Shown piece by piece: positions 1 to 9,354 of a stretch of 64,000 nucleotides of DNA. Position numbers and translations under genes: made by a program. Origin of the DNA: Capnocytophaga ochracea DSM 7271 (lineage in GTDB: Bacteria > Bacteroidota > Bacteroidia > Flavobacteriales > Flavobacteriaceae); NCBI RefSeq assembly GCF_000023285.1, contig NC_013162.1, positions 1,950,501 through 2,014,500 on the forward strand, written 5' to 3'. The stretch's first letter is position 1. The number at the start of each line of letters is the position of its first letter. The notes beneath the pieces were generated by a model. That model did not search any database and was not told the origin of the DNA. It was given only the letters and a program-made list of their open reading frames with translations.

Positions 1-3000
1 CCAGAAATCTGACCAAAGTGAGACTTCTTTATTAACGCCTGATATATCGCCATTGCCATCGTACACATAGTAATTGCGAATGATACTGTTATTAGTAGCA
101 TTAAAGTTCAATCGCAATGATTTAGTCAAATTGTAGTTAATAGCGTATTGGTGATTCATCTGGTAATTGCGCTGTTGTAGCTCAGGGAGTGCTTTTTGCT
201 GATTCGCATTCACACCATCAAAATGTACATCGCGGAACAATTGCTTGGTGAAAGAACGATTGATATCACTAGTAAACATAATGCTGGTAGGCAGAATGTT
301 TAAGTTTACATCTGCTAACCATTGCCAATAGCGCTTATTAGCAAACTTACTACTTTTCTTGAAAGGCTCTACGGCAGTAGGTTTGAAAGTATAGTTGTAC
401 ATAAAGCCTGCGCGCACTTGTTGTTCATCTTCGTAACGCAACTCGTAATCGCGGTGGTTCTTTTCGTTGTAAGCGTAATTAAAAGTAAAGTTCTCTATAT
501 TGTAGATACGGTTTTTCTGTCCTTCGCCTAAGTTTTTCTTTACCCCGATGAGGTTAATACCGCGTCTTAGTGTATAATCTTCCGCTTGTTCTTTAATAAT
601 TTCTCGCTCGCGTGCGTTTTGTGCTACGTCCAATCGGTCTTCTAATTTGATGTCTTGATATACCGGGTCGTACTCTGGGGTCGAGAGTTTCTGAGAGTGA
701 TTCAAACCTACCGGTATTTGCATATTCCACTTAGGAGGGAGCAGTTTCCCCGCATTGATGTTCATCATTACATCGTATTCGCGGGTACTTTCTAAGGCAC
801 GCTGATTAGGAGCTTGGTCTACTGCTCCAAAGCCTACGGTATGCATACGCCCTGTAGCCGAGATGTTCATTAGTTCAGAGGCATTCGCATCAAGAGAGCC
901 TACGGCTGCCCAACCGCCGTGGTTTTCCAATTCGGCTACACGCAATTCGTTGAACCAATATTCCCCACTCAGTCCATTACTGCCCGATACGTTTTTCACC
1001 CCTATCATTACGGCTCTTACACTACCGAGCGATGGATTCCCTTTGATTACATAACGGTTTTGTCCCGCTACGTGTGGCGCACTCTCAGGTACTACATTGA
1101 AGTTTGCATCGTAGTATACCGCATCACTCATTGTTTGGTTGCGTATGCTGATAGCTTTTAACTTGGTGAGCACGTCCATTGGGATAACCAATTGGTTGTT
1201 TTGTGGCCATATCAGTTGCTCTGTCGAAGCACCCGCAGGCGTTACCTGTAAGGGTACTTCCACTTGGTAATAGTTGTCGTTAAAGTCAGTACCTACCCGC
1301 AAGAAAGCCACTGCCTGATTATCGCTCAGCGGTTTGTTCTTATAGGCTTCAGCGTGAACAAACATCTTGATATACTTGTATTGTCGCAGGTCAAAGCGCA
1401 TTGCCTTGTATACCGCTCTACTGTCGTTGTTTTCAAGGTTATCCACTATGTAAGATAAAGCCTGCTCGTTTTGTTCTACCAAGGTGTTGTTGGTATTAAT
1501 ACGCTCACGGCGTACCCCTGGTGGCATACGGTAAGGAATAGGCTGACGGGTTTCGTTCTCAATTAAGTTTACTGAATTGATTTCTACTTTGGTGCCGTCA
1601 TCACTTGGGTCGTCCTTATCGGTGCTGAGGGTATAGTTGTAATAACGCCAATCACCCCGAATAAGGTCAAGTGTACCAAAGCGTAATAGCATTTCTTGAG
1701 GGAAGCCTGTAAGGTACATACGCATATGGGTCATCGAGTTGATGATATCCATCTTGTCGTTGTTGTTCAATGGGTATTGGAACCCTTCTCGCCACATCTC
1801 ACCGCTGGCAATCGGTATTTTAAACTGTATCCAGCGGGCACTTACTTGTTGCCCGTTAGGTGCTTCTACTGATACCACGCGAATATCATTCACATAAGGG
1901 TCAGCAGTGGTAATATTAGGTTTAATACGCACTCTGTATTCAAGGTAGTTGTTGGCGGTGTTCATCGTATAATCACCGTTGATATCTTCATAATCAGGAA
2001 TTGTGGTCGAACCTCTGTTCGTATTAGTCACTGCCACAGGCGAGTTACCTTGTGTACCATTGTAGTTGTAATAACGGTTTAAGATACCACCACTACGCGC
2101 CAAAAAGTATTCGTAGTTATCCATCGCAGGGTCGTTAGGTGAGGTAGCTACGTTATTGTTGTATATTCTCGATTCTTCGGCGTCGTTGAGTCCATCTAAT
2201 CCTATATCTTGCAAGGCACGGTTAGATGAGTTGTCATCAAAAGCATATATCAGCGATTGTGCCGCAGGTACTTTACCCCAAGACGAGGTATTAATACTTG
2301 AAGTAGAAGAAAGTCCTGGTAAGCCGTTTTCGTATTGTTTCCTGCCGTCTTTAAGCACGTCTTCTGATATATTTCCTAAGTTGAAAACCAATTCTCCATC
2401 ACCACTGTATTCACCTGAATAATAAGGATCCATCACCCAGAACTGCAAGAACTCTATGTTACTTTCTTGAAAATCCGAATAGCTCATACCGCGCATAATC
2501 CCTGCCCATTTGTCGTTTTGGGTACGAGAAGCAAAACTTGGGTCGTTGTTATAAGGCCCTTTTACATTAGGGTAATAAGCTAAGTCTAAGGTAGTTTGTA
2601 CTAACGATTGTCCTTGGGCTAATTGCTGTTGTGGGAAGATTTCTTCTATAAAAATACGACGCGTACTATTTTTAGAGATTTCGCTACTGCTTATCTCCGA
2701 AGGCTTTTGGTTTGAATAGAACACAGGGTCTATGGTATACCACGATAGTTTAGCACGCCCATAACCATTGCGTAAGTTATTGGGGTCATCAGGCCCATTA
2801 CCGTATAGGGTGCGTGAAGCTGTACCACTGCCTTGTCCAAATTCCAAAGGTGTGCTCGCCAATTTCCACGCAAGGGGCGAACGCATATCAATAGTGGCTT
2901 GCGCTGCCTCAAAGTCGTCTAAGTACACGGTAGTTTCTCCGTCAAAATCATCTGCCTTAGGGGTACCGGCTCTTAGGTAAGCAAATTCACCTCGTATAGA

Positions 3001-5478
3001 TAGATTCGACGGCGCATCGCTCTTAATCGTAGGAATGCGGTTTACCCACCGAGTGAGGAAAGGTAGCTCAGTAGAGTAAGTTCCTCCAAAACCGAAGATA
3101 GTATTGTTTACGGCTTCTTGCCCGTAGCTGGTCTTTTGGGTATAAGGTCGTTCGCGTAGGTTCACGATAGAACCCCCGATGATAAACTTATCGTTGAATT
3201 TGTGTTCTACATTCACGCCCATAAAGCGGGTGGTTTGCCCTCCAAAAATCAGGTTGTTCTCTACTGAAACCTGTATAGGCAAGTTGCTGGCTTCAAGACT
3301 CGGATTGATAATCTCCACAATTCCTGATTGATAGTCTACTAAATAGTCTAACCCTTCTACCAGTATACGCCCACCTGCAATCACGGTTACTGAACCACGA
3401 GGCACATTGAAAGCCCCTAACGAAATCCCCCTTCTTCCCGATGACTTATAGCGTCCTTTCATTTGGAACTTATTCTTATCACCGTCCATCTGGGCTTGGG
3501 TTTTCGTATTTTTGTATAGTGAAGTATATACGTATTTTCGTTGGTTGTCATTATAAGTTGCAGGGTCGTCGTAATTTGCACCACCACCTAAGGTGTTGTA
3601 TAGGTATTCACCAAAAGGCTCTACTTTGGTAAAGAATATTTTTCCGTATTGTTCGTCTACGGTAATGCCCGGAACAAAATCAAAGAACCCGTCACCACCT
3701 GGCTGAGGGTCGTTGTATTTGTTGAGGCGGTCGAAGTTGAAGAGATTTAACAAAATGCGGTCTTCCAATCCTGTGGGCCAACCGTTATTGTTTACTTTTT
3801 CGATATAGTTAATAGGGGAGGGGTTGGAGTAGAAGATATTCATACGGAAATCTTCTGGTGAAAGCTGTGCTGAACCTACTGAATACACGTTCTTCATCAT
3901 CAAATCCCAAATAGGGTCTTTCACATTTAGGCGGTTACTCTTAAGCATCTTCAATACCAAAAGGTTATTGGTAATCGCATTGTTACCACCTCCGTAGAAC
4001 TGATTGGTAGTTGCCGAGATACCGTCGTTGGCAAACTCACCCACTTGATACACTTGGCTACCGTAGGTATATTGATAAGCCACCGCCAATACCTCATCGC
4101 TACTAAGGGCTGTGCTCAGCGAGATATAACCGAGTTTTGTATCTACTTTATAGTCCACTCCCTCTTCAAGTTTACGAGCGTTCTCTATAACGGCGTAGTC
4201 GTAACCCTGACTCACGTAGGAGCTGTTCGTGCCAAAACCTTGTTGTACCGTAGCCACATCGCGAATAGCGCTAGTAAGTACCGAATTTGGTGTGCCCAAA
4301 CGTGTAGGGTCGTATTTGTTAGCCCCATTGGCAGGCATATTATTGGTAGTAGCATTAAAGAAGCTGGCTCCTGCTTTATTTCCCAAACGCGTATTCTCCA
4401 TTTTGGGTTCACCTAAGTCTTGTACAGCCAAGATATTGCGGATATTCCCCATACGGCTATTGCGGTTGGTTACCCACACCTCCAAACGGGTAATTTGCAC
4501 TTTACTATTGATAAATGGGTAGTTTTCTAAAGCGCGGTCGTAGTTATCACGGAAGAACTGTGCGAGGAAGTAGTTGCGGTTTTCGTCGTAGTCAAGAGCC
4601 GAAAATTCAAACTCTGTAATAGTACCACTGCCTTGGGCACTTACGGTCTTTCGCTCCGATTTCTGTTCAGAGAAAACACCCGTGATAGTAGTGCGCCCAA
4701 ATTTAAGTTCTGTCTTCACCCCGAAAAGGCTCTGCGAACCTGTGATGAGTGAGTTAGACATCGGCATTGAGATATTACCCAATTCTATTTTTTGTACGAT
4801 ATCGTCTTCATCAGGGGTATATTCTAATTTAAATACATTTTGGAAATCAAAAGAGGCTTGTGTGTCGTACTGAGCGTTAAGTGTTAGGCGTGTACCTATC
4901 TTACCGGTAAGCCCTAAGCTGATGCGCTGTTCAAAATCTAAGCCCCACGAACTGCGGTAACGCGGACTCACTACGGGGTTGTCGTTGCGCGTATAGCGTA
5001 CACCTAAATCTACCCCTACACTTCCCTGCGGAATTAGTTCTATATTGCGCCCCCCGAACACGCTTTCAAAAAAGTCAGAATTTACGTATAATTCGGGCAA
5101 GAGGTCACGTTGCGTTTTTTTCTTATCGGCAGTATTGCTTTGGGTATCGCCTATGGCGTCCAATTTAGTTCGGTAGTATTCCTTCATACGCTCACGCAAC
5201 ACCAAGTTTTCATATTGTTGTACCGTGAGAAACATAGGGGTAGAAAGGTCGTAATTCCCTAATTTCTCAGTGTATACATAGCGGTCGAGCGTCGGGTTAT
5301 AGGTATACTGATGCACAATGCTTTTAGGTTGCTCTAACCCTATACGCCCAATGCCATTCCGCACAGTCGTCTCAGTTTGAGTACTCGTAGCGGTTTGGGT
5401 CGTAGGGGTTACTTGTGCTTGAACACTGAATCCTGCTAAAAGTAGTAGAAATAAGGTTAAACGTTGCTTTACTGACAT
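1..5478 (-). CDS. sprA: SprA, gliding motility / type IX secretion outer-membrane protein (C-terminus cut by window edge)
   Basis: This reading frame is open for 1826 codons from an ATG at 5478 to the left window edge, so the C-terminus is missing. The product starts with a signal peptide (hydrophobic residues about 8-20, ending in VQAQ). Its sequence is recognisable as SprA, the very large beta-barrel that forms the type IX secretion translocon in the outer membrane. Family-typical stretches include the early NSDFFESVFGG segment, DLGVRYTRNDNPVVSPRYR, repeated TTRFMGV- and YLDDFE-type segments, and long Tyr/Asn/Asp-rich barrel stretches. SprA proteins are usually about 2300-2400 residues, so roughly a quarter lies outside. 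It is needed for gliding and for exporting proteins with type IX sorting domains, such as the giant protein at 11982-19790. A good promoter lies about 100 bp upstream. Recognition is from family knowledge rather than a database search. Confidence 0.93.
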   Translation of the reverse strand, partial: MSVKQRLTLFLLLLAGFSVQAQVTPTTQTATSTQTETTVRNGIGRIGLEQPKSIVHQYTYNPTLDRYVYTEKLGNYDLSTPMFLTVQQYENLVLRERMKEYYRTKLDAIGDTQSNTADKKKTQRDLLPELYVNSDFFESVFGGRNIELIPQGSVGVDLGVRYTRNDNPVVSPRYRSSWGLDFEQRISLGLTGKIGTRLTLNAQYDTQASFDFQNVFKLEYTPDEDDIVQKIELGNISMPMSNSLITGSQSLFGVKTELKFGRTTITGVFSEQKSERKTVSAQGSGTITEFEFSALDYDENRNYFLAQFFRDNYDRALENYPFINSKVQITRLEVWVTNRNSRMGNIRNILAVQDLGEPKMENTRLGNKAGASFFNATTNNMPANGANKYDPTRLGTPNSVLTSAIRDVATVQQGFGTNSSYVSQGYDYAVIENARKLEEGVDYKVDTKLGYISLSTALSSDEVLAVAYQYTYGSQVYQVGEFANDGISATTNQFYGGGNNAITNNLLVLKMLKSNRLNVKDPIWDLMMKNVYSVGSAQLSPEDFRMNIFYSNPSPINYIEKVNNNGWPTGLEDRILLNLFNFDRLNKYNDPQPGGDGFFDFVPGITVDEQYGKIFFTKVEPFGEYLYNTLGGGANYDDPATYNDNQRKYVYTSLYKNTKTQAQMDGDKNKFQMKGRYKSSGRRGISLGAFNVPRGSVTVIAGGRILVEGLDYLVDYQSGIVEIINPSLEASNLPIQVSVENNLIFGGQTTRFMGVNVEHKFNDKFIIGGSIVNLRERPYTQKTSYGQEAVNNTIFGFGGTYSTELPFLTRWVNRIPTIKSDAPSNLSIRGEFAYLRAGTPKADDFDGETTVYLDDFEAAQATIDMRSPLAWKLASTPLEFGQGSGTASRTLYGNGPDDPNNLRNGYGRAKLSWYTIDPVFYSNQKPSEISSSEISKNSTRRIFIEEIFPQQQLAQGQSLVQTTLDLAYYPNVKGPYNNDPSFASRTQNDKWAGIMRGMSYSDFQESNIEFLQFWVMDPYYSGEYSGDGELVFNLGNISEDVLKDGRKQYENGLPGLSSTSSINTSSWGKVPAAQSLIYAFDDNSSNRALQDIGLDGLNDAEESRIYNNNVATSPNDPAMDNYEYFLARSGGILNRYYNYNGTQGNSPVAVTNTNRGSTTIPDYEDINGDYTMNTANNYLEYRVRIKPNITTADPYVNDIRVVSVEAPNGQQVSARWIQFKIPIASGEMWREGFQYPLNNNDKMDIINSMTHMRMYLTGFPQEMLLRFGTLDLIRGDWRYYNYTLSTDKDDPSDDGTKVEINSVNLIENETRQPIPYRMPPGVRRERINTNNTLVEQNEQALSYIVDNLENNDSRAVYKAMRFDLRQYKYIKMFVHAEAYKNKPLSDNQAVAFLRVGTDFNDNYYQVEVPLQVTPAGASTEQLIWPQNNQLVIPMDVLTKLKAISIRNQTMSDAVYYDANFNVVPESAPHVAGQNRYVIKGNPSLGSVRAVMIGVKNVSGSNGLSGEYWFNELRVAELENHGGWAAVGSLDANASELMNISATGRMHTVGFGAVDQAPNQRALESTREYDVMMNINAGKLLPPKWNMQIPVGLNHSQKLSTPEYDPVYQDIKLEDRLDVAQNAREREIIKEQAEDYTLRRGINLIGVKKNLGEGQKNRIYNIENFTFNYAYNEKNHRDYELRYEDEQQVRAGFMYNYTFKPTAVEPFKKSSKFANKRYWQWLADVNLNILPTSIMFTSDINRSFTKQLFRDVHFDGVNANQQKALPELQQRNYQMNHQYAINYNLTKSLRLNFNATNNSIIRNYYVYDGNGDISGVNKEVSLWSDFW

Positions 5479-5579
5479 CTTATAAGAAATAATTAAACAC
5501 CTATAAACCAAATTATTGCTATAACGTTATAACCTCTTTTTTGGCAGATAGGTACATTATGAGATAATGTAATTTGGTG

Positions 5580-5610
5580 CAAAAATATAAAATAAAGTAT
5601 AATTAGCAAA
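5580..5610 (-). promoter_or_regulatory. Bacteroidetes-type promoter of sprA
   Basis: On the minus strand a TTTG (-33) at 5607-5610 is followed after 19 bp by TATTTTTG at 5580-5587, matching the TAnnTTTG -7 consensus. This would give a leader of about 95 nt before the sprA ATG. Predicted from consensus only. Confidence 0.6.
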
Positions 5611-5723
5611 GGATATCACTTTTTTTCTACACCAAATGTGTAAATTATTTTTTTAAATATACTTCACCTTCACCCTATCTTATCACTATCCTACCTTCGC
5701 CTTTTAAACGGATAAGCACCCCA

Positions 5724-6036
5724 GTTGAAATCACCTTCCTCCTCCTAATACACTCTTTACTTTCGTTTTCCCTCTCTTTACTCTTCGCTTAATTAACATT
5801 TTTTAACTTTTTAATATCTGCTCTTAACCTCTCATTATTAACTACTTATATACTCTTTCTATACCAATCGTCCAAGATTCGTATAAGCTTCCTATAAGCT
5901 TTCTATAAGCTAACTATACCATAACCTTATCTTCGATATCTTCCGTGTATATCCGAAATACTCCGATAATGTACTTTTGAAAATCCCTTTCTTTTGCAAA
6001 AAATAAGGCAATGGTTTTTCATACCATTGCCTTATA
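5724..6036 (-). repeat. Dispersed ~310-bp intergenic repeat, copy 1 (inverted relative to copy at 40287-40606)
   Basis: The reverse complement of this segment aligns end to end with 40287-40606 at roughly 80 percent identity by eye. In the order of the second copy it contains a terminator-like hairpin (6003-6035), a core with AGCTTATAGRA-type units repeated every 11 bp (about 5860-5915), and a tail ending GGTGATTTCAAC at 5724. It has no credible coding frame. It fills most of the gap between cdd and sprA. The rest of the gap (5479-5723) holds the sprA promoter and AT-rich DNA. Confidence 0.75.
6003..6035 (-). terminator. Terminator after cdd
   Basis: A perfect 13-bp stem (ATAAGGCAATGGT / ACCATTGCCTTAT) with a 7-nt loop is followed on the minus strand by a T-run, about 70 bp beyond the cdd stop. 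The same stem recurs after three genes at 38.6-40.3 kb. Confidence 0.75.
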
Positions 6037-6105
6037 GCAGTTACTCTTTATATTTCTTTTTCGCGTTTATCTATTAACTCTCACCTGCCCTTGTGGCTCG
6101 CATTT

Positions 6106-6588
6106 TTACATCAAACTACCGTCAAAAAGGAAAGGTAGTAAATCTTTGATAGAAGCTGTTCTGATGATATTCCCTTCTGCTCCCATAAAATAAACAGGTA
6201 TTAGCTTTTTCTGCTTAGTCTCGTATTCTGAAAGTGATTGCCTACACGCTCCACACGGAGAAACAGGGTAACAAGTAGGGTCTTCGGCAGTGCCCGAAAT
6301 AGCAATCATCTCTATTTCTTCATCAGGACATTGGGTAGAAGCCTGATAAATAGCCACTCTTTCAGCACATAACCCCGACGGATAAGCAGCATTCTCCTGA
6401 TTAGAACCTATGAAAATCTGTCCGTTTTTAAGACGAACCGCCGCTCCTACCTTAAATTTGGAGTAAGGAGCATAAGCATTTTCTCTAGCCATAATAGCTT
6501 GTTGCATTAGTTCTTGTGCCTTTTTGGGCAAGTCAGTAACCCCCTCAAAAACGCTATATTTAATATTTAATTGTTTTTCCGTTTTCAT
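6106..6588 (-). CDS. cdd: Cytidine deaminase
   Basis: Encodes a 160-residue homotetrameric-type cytidine deaminase, which hydrolyses cytidine or deoxycytidine to the uridine form in cytoplasmic pyrimidine salvage. The zinc site is complete: C74-A-E76 supplies one ligand and the catalytic Glu, and P-C112-G-A-C115 supplies the other two. An upstream in-frame ATG at 6621 exists. I chose the ATG at 6588 because a TAnnTTTG -7 box (TATATTTG, 6619-6626 on the minus strand) covers the upstream ATG, so that codon would not be transcribed in a usable position. Length fits the family. It is the last gene before a strong terminator and follows the DUF4230 gene after about 70 bp, possibly as a separate transcript. 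Confidence 0.93.
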   Translation of the reverse strand: MKTEKQLNIKYSVFEGVTDLPKKAQELMQQAIMARENAYAPYSKFKVGAAVRLKNGQIFIGSNQENAAYPSGLCAERVAIYQASTQCPDEEIEMIAISGTAEDPTCYPVSPCGACRQSLSEYETKQKKLIPVYFMGAEGNIIRTASIKDLLPFLFDGSLM

Positions 6589-6656
6589 AAGTGAATATTC
6601 AATATTTGATTTATGGGGCAAATATACAGAAAATAATCAAAACTAATACACTTTTG

Positions 6657-7271
6657 TTATGGTTTCAGCATTTTAAAATCTTCTCTACTTTCAATAGGCG
6701 TATTTTGGTACTCTAACGTCCAGCCCACAGCTCGGGTAGCAAAAATAAGATTAGAAAGTTCGGTAAGCAATCGATTTTCGGCATTGCTCCTTAGGGTTGA
6801 AGCATTCACTTTGCGTTCCAACTCGGCTTTTACCTTCTTCTGTATCTTCTCTACATCGGTAGGAGTAAAAGGGTTCACCTGACTCTGGCTCACGTCGTAA
6901 TATTTCATCGTTGGGTATATCTTTACCTCTGCCTCTGGTAGCGATTTAATGATGACTTTCTTTTGCTCTTCGTTTACCTCATAGCTGATTTTGTGCAGGT
7001 CGTAAGCTACCGTTACATCAGCATTTACTACTGTGAGGATTTTCTTATCAAACGAAAGCAAATCCATAAAGTACTTTTGAGTATCGGTATACGAGAGTAC
7101 TTCTGCAAAATGTCCTTCAGTAACAACCAACTTGCTTACGTTGGCTATTTGCGTTTGTATCAGAGCCGTATCAGCCTCCAATCTCTCTTTGTCTTCTTTC
7201 TTATCAGTAAAATACTTTACTAATAGCAAGGCTACTACAGCCACAGCTACTCCTAACAAAAATTTCTTCAT
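6657..7271 (-). CDS. DUF4230 family membrane-anchored protein
   Basis: Encodes 204 residues with one N-terminal hydrophobic segment (about residues 4-20) followed by KYFTDKKEDKE. This indicates an inner-membrane anchor with the rest outside, or an uncleaved signal. The body, with an early LVVTEGHF segment and a later TMKYYDVSQSQVNPFTP, resembles the DUF4230 family found widely in Bacteroidetes and Firmicutes, whose function is not established. The region after the anchor looks like a mixed alpha/beta domain and the C-terminal third is charged and helical. It sits between crcB and cdd on the same strand with about 70-bp gaps. No enzyme motif is visible and no specific role can be given. Confidence 0.75.
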   Translation of the reverse strand: MKKFLLGVAVAVVALLLVKYFTDKKEDKERLEADTALIQTQIANVSKLVVTEGHFAEVLSYTDTQKYFMDLLSFDKKILTVVNADVTVAYDLHKISYEVNEEQKKVIIKSLPEAEVKIYPTMKYYDVSQSQVNPFTPTDVEKIQKKVKAELERKVNASTLRSNAENRLLTELSNLIFATRAVGWTLEYQNTPIESREDFKMLKP

Positions 7272-7343
7272 TATCGTATATATTTTTTAATGTAAAAACT
7301 TCTTATTTAAATACCAGCTATCGCTAGCTTAATCTATTACCTT

Positions 7344-7718
7344 TTACCTATTGCCTATAATGTATCCCAAAAAGCACGCCAAAATTCCCAATCCTACACT
7401 TCCTACTACATAAAAAGTAGCTTTTAGTAGTTCATTTTGCTGAAATAATTGCAGTACTTCCAATGAAAAAGTAGAAAACGTGGTGAAGCCTCCCAAAACG
7501 CCTGTCATTAGTAATAAAATTAGATAGCTATCTACTTCTTTATTCTTGAAATAACCGTAGAGTATTCCTATCAAGAAACACCCCAATATATTTACCATAA
7601 AAATACTTATCGGGAAGGACAATATTTTACCCCATCTGCTCAATCCTACTGAAAGCACATAACGAAAAACTCCGCCCATAAAGCTCCCAAGTCCTACTAT
7701 TAAAACTGATTTTATCAT
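7344..7718 (-). CDS. crcB: Fluoride ion channel FluC/CrcB
   Basis: Encodes a 124-residue four-helix membrane protein of the FluC (CrcB) family, which assembles as an antiparallel dimer and exports fluoride. Visible hallmarks are the N-terminal GGVFRY, the conserved Asn in MVNILG (residue 43) and the signature GGFTTFSTFS at residues 76-85, whose Phe and Thr residues line the pore. Length is normal. Only one copy is seen here, as expected for homodimeric FluC. I looked upstream (7719-7861) for a fluoride riboswitch and did not recognise one. Neighbours are not obviously fluoride related. Confidence 0.93.
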   Translation of the reverse strand: MIKSVLIVGLGSFMGGVFRYVLSVGLSRWGKILSFPISIFMVNILGCFLIGILYGYFKNKEVDSYLILLLMTGVLGGFTTFSTFSLEVLQLFQQNELLKATFYVVGSVGLGILACFLGYIIGNR

Positions 7719-7861
7719 ACTTACAATTATTTGGTAATACTGTTAGATTTGTTTATCGCCTGCCCAACTCACAAAAACCGTCATTAAATGAGTTTCGAGA
7801 GCTTCGCAATAGCCTACAAAGAAGAAATCTTCTCTTGATAGTTCGCTGTGATGTTGTTTGT

Positions 7862-8179
7862 TTACTTGTAATAATAATACCAATTTCCGTTCCACTCCTT
7901 GTCGCAATCTTCCTGAGAGGCAAAAGTACAGTCCTTTATACCTTCCTCAGGGTATTGTTGCTCGTGCAATAGTTTTTGGTGATATTCGTTTATCTTTTGC
8001 AGTAAGCCTGTTTCCTTTGCTTTGCTCAGTTCCTCTTCTGTTTTAAAAATGTAAGACACAAAGTAATCTTGTGGGGCTATATAAGCTCCGAAATCTACAG
8101 AAGCGTATAATTCTTGAAAAGTTGCCCTTACCTCTTCTTGTGTTTGGGCAATGATATTTTTCCATATTTTGCTCATCAT
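7862..8179 (-). CDS. Hypothetical protein, 105 residues
   Basis: A small soluble acidic protein with no signal peptide or membrane segment. It is rich in Glu and aromatic residues and ends in a Trp/Tyr-rich tail (NWYYYYK). I do not recognise a family. It starts 10 bp after the stop of the DNA-glycosylase gene on the same strand and is probably co-transcribed with it. Reading-frame codon use looks normal. Two ATG codons open the frame (MMSK), and either could be the start. The function is unknown; adjacency alone does not show a role in DNA repair. Confidence 0.7.
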   Translation of the reverse strand: MMSKIWKNIIAQTQEEVRATFQELYASVDFGAYIAPQDYFVSYIFKTEEELSKAKETGLLQKINEYHQKLLHEQQYPEEGIKDCTFASQEDCDKEWNGNWYYYYK

Positions 8180-8189
8180 TTTTTATTTA

Positions 8190-8804
8190 TTATTCTAATA
8201 ACCACTGTTCATCGGTAAAACCTTTGCGGTAAGCCTTGCCGTGCACATCAATCACAGCGTGCCATTCTTGGCAGGTTTCTAAGGGAATTTCAGCAACTAA
8301 GGGCATACACTCTTCGCGGAGGGCTTTGTAAGTCTGTGCTGAAGAGAGGTTCAGGCGGTTCAAAAGTCGTATAGCGTACTGGTCGGCTATGAATACCTTT
8401 CGCTCAAAGATGTACAACAACATAGCATCGGCAGTTTCTTCGCCCACACCTTTGATAGAGAGCAGTTCCTTGCGAAGTTCCTCAGTAGGGATAGCTTCAA
8501 ACTTTTGTAAGGAAGCTCCGTGCGACACATACCATTCCATTAGGGCTTTGATGTAAGTGCTTTTTTGCTTGTAGAAGCCTGCCGGACGTATATATTCCTG
8601 TAAAGTGTTCAGTTCCATAGCGTGTAAAGCCTCTACCGATAAGTTACCCTCTAAGTTAGCAAGGGCTTTTTCGGTATTCTGTTGGGTCGTTTGCTGAATG
8701 AGAATCATCGAAATCCAGTCGGTAATGCGATTGGGGTCAGTCCACCAATATTGCTTGCCGTAATGGGCTAATAATTTATTAAAAACTTTGATTTTTTGAG
8801 ACAT
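8190..8804 (-). CDS. HhH-GPD DNA glycosylase (endonuclease III / MagIII-like)
   Basis: Encodes 204 residues of the HhH-GPD superfamily of base-excision glycosylases, cytoplasmic. The N-terminal WWTDPNRITDWISMILIQQTTQQNTEKAL segment and the hairpin SIKGVGEETADAML, followed by VFIADQYAIRLL, are diagnostic. The catalytic Asp is present in IADQ. The Lys used by bifunctional Nth enzymes (GVGRKTA) is Glu here, and the C-terminal four-Cys iron-sulfur motif is absent. That pattern suits a monofunctional alkyl-base glycosylase such as Helicobacter MagIII better than Nth; this is inference. A longer in-frame ATG at 8894 exists, but a TACCTTTG -7 box at 8825-8832 lies between the two ATGs and supports the start at 8804. 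It precedes the 105-residue gene by 10 bp. Confidence 0.85.
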   Translation of the reverse strand: MSQKIKVFNKLLAHYGKQYWWTDPNRITDWISMILIQQTTQQNTEKALANLEGNLSVEALHAMELNTLQEYIRPAGFYKQKSTYIKALMEWYVSHGASLQKFEAIPTEELRKELLSIKGVGEETADAMLLYIFERKVFIADQYAIRLLNRLNLSSAQTYKALREECMPLVAEIPLETCQEWHAVIDVHGKAYRKGFTDEQWLLE

Positions 8805-8904
8805 AAAATAATTTGCCGATGAGGCAAAGGTACAAAACAATTGACAATTGATAAAACCTTCCTCATAAGTAAGGTTTTCTAGCAATGAGGGCAAAATGAT
8901 TCTG

Positions 8905-9354
8905 CTAATTCGTTAAAAGTTTGTGTAGTTGAGCGTTGAACGAGGGCTGTTCGGTTGCCAAAGTACTGAAAAATTCATCGTCGAAAGCCTCGACCTTAGC
9001 GACAGCTTGTGCGATGAGTTCGGCACCTTGAGCGGTGATAGTAACTACTTTGGCGCGGGTGTCGGTCTTGTGTTCTTCCCTTGTAATGAGGTCTTTGCTC
9101 TGCAAAGTGCGCACCACTTGCGAGGTAGTCATTGGGTCTATCTTGGTGAAATTTGCCAAAGATACCTGCGTGATTTCCTTTCCTTGTTGGGCGAACCACT
9201 GGGCGCTCGCCAAGAGTACAAACTGGGGATGTGTGAGGTCGAAAGGTTGCAATACTTTTTTGATTCCGCGTTGCCATAACATACTTACCTGCCAAAGTAA
9301 AAGCCCTGAGCTTTCTTCGGCTCTTAAACTAAAAATTGAGGACTGAGAGATCAT
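8905..9354 (-). CDS. MarR family transcriptional regulator
   Basis: Encodes a 149-residue winged-helix repressor of the MarR family. The recognisable core is HPQFVLLASAQWFA, then the HTH in ITQVSLANFTKIDPMTTSQVVRTLQSKDLI, and the wing with the typical D-TRAK-V motif. Such proteins usually bind as dimers to palindromes in their own promoter or a neighbouring promoter and sense small phenolic or oxidising molecules. Its start overlaps the end of the EVE-domain gene by 26 bp, so the two are translated from one mRNA and probably coupled. The nearby flavodoxin-fold oxidoreductase (9844-10398) is a natural candidate target, but no operator was identified. Confidence 0.88.
   Translation of the reverse strand: MISQSSIFSLRAEESSGLLLWQVSMLWQRGIKKVLQPFDLTHPQFVLLASAQWFAQQGKEITQVSLANFTKIDPMTTSQVVRTLQSKDLITREEHKTDTRAKVVTITAQGAELIAQAVAKVEAFDDEFFSTLATEQPSFNAQLHKLLTN

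Noticed and set aside
7719-7861. Fluoride riboswitch upstream of crcB
   Set aside because: I could not identify the conserved fluoride-aptamer pseudoknot elements, and the gene start is not preceded by a clear stem-loop.
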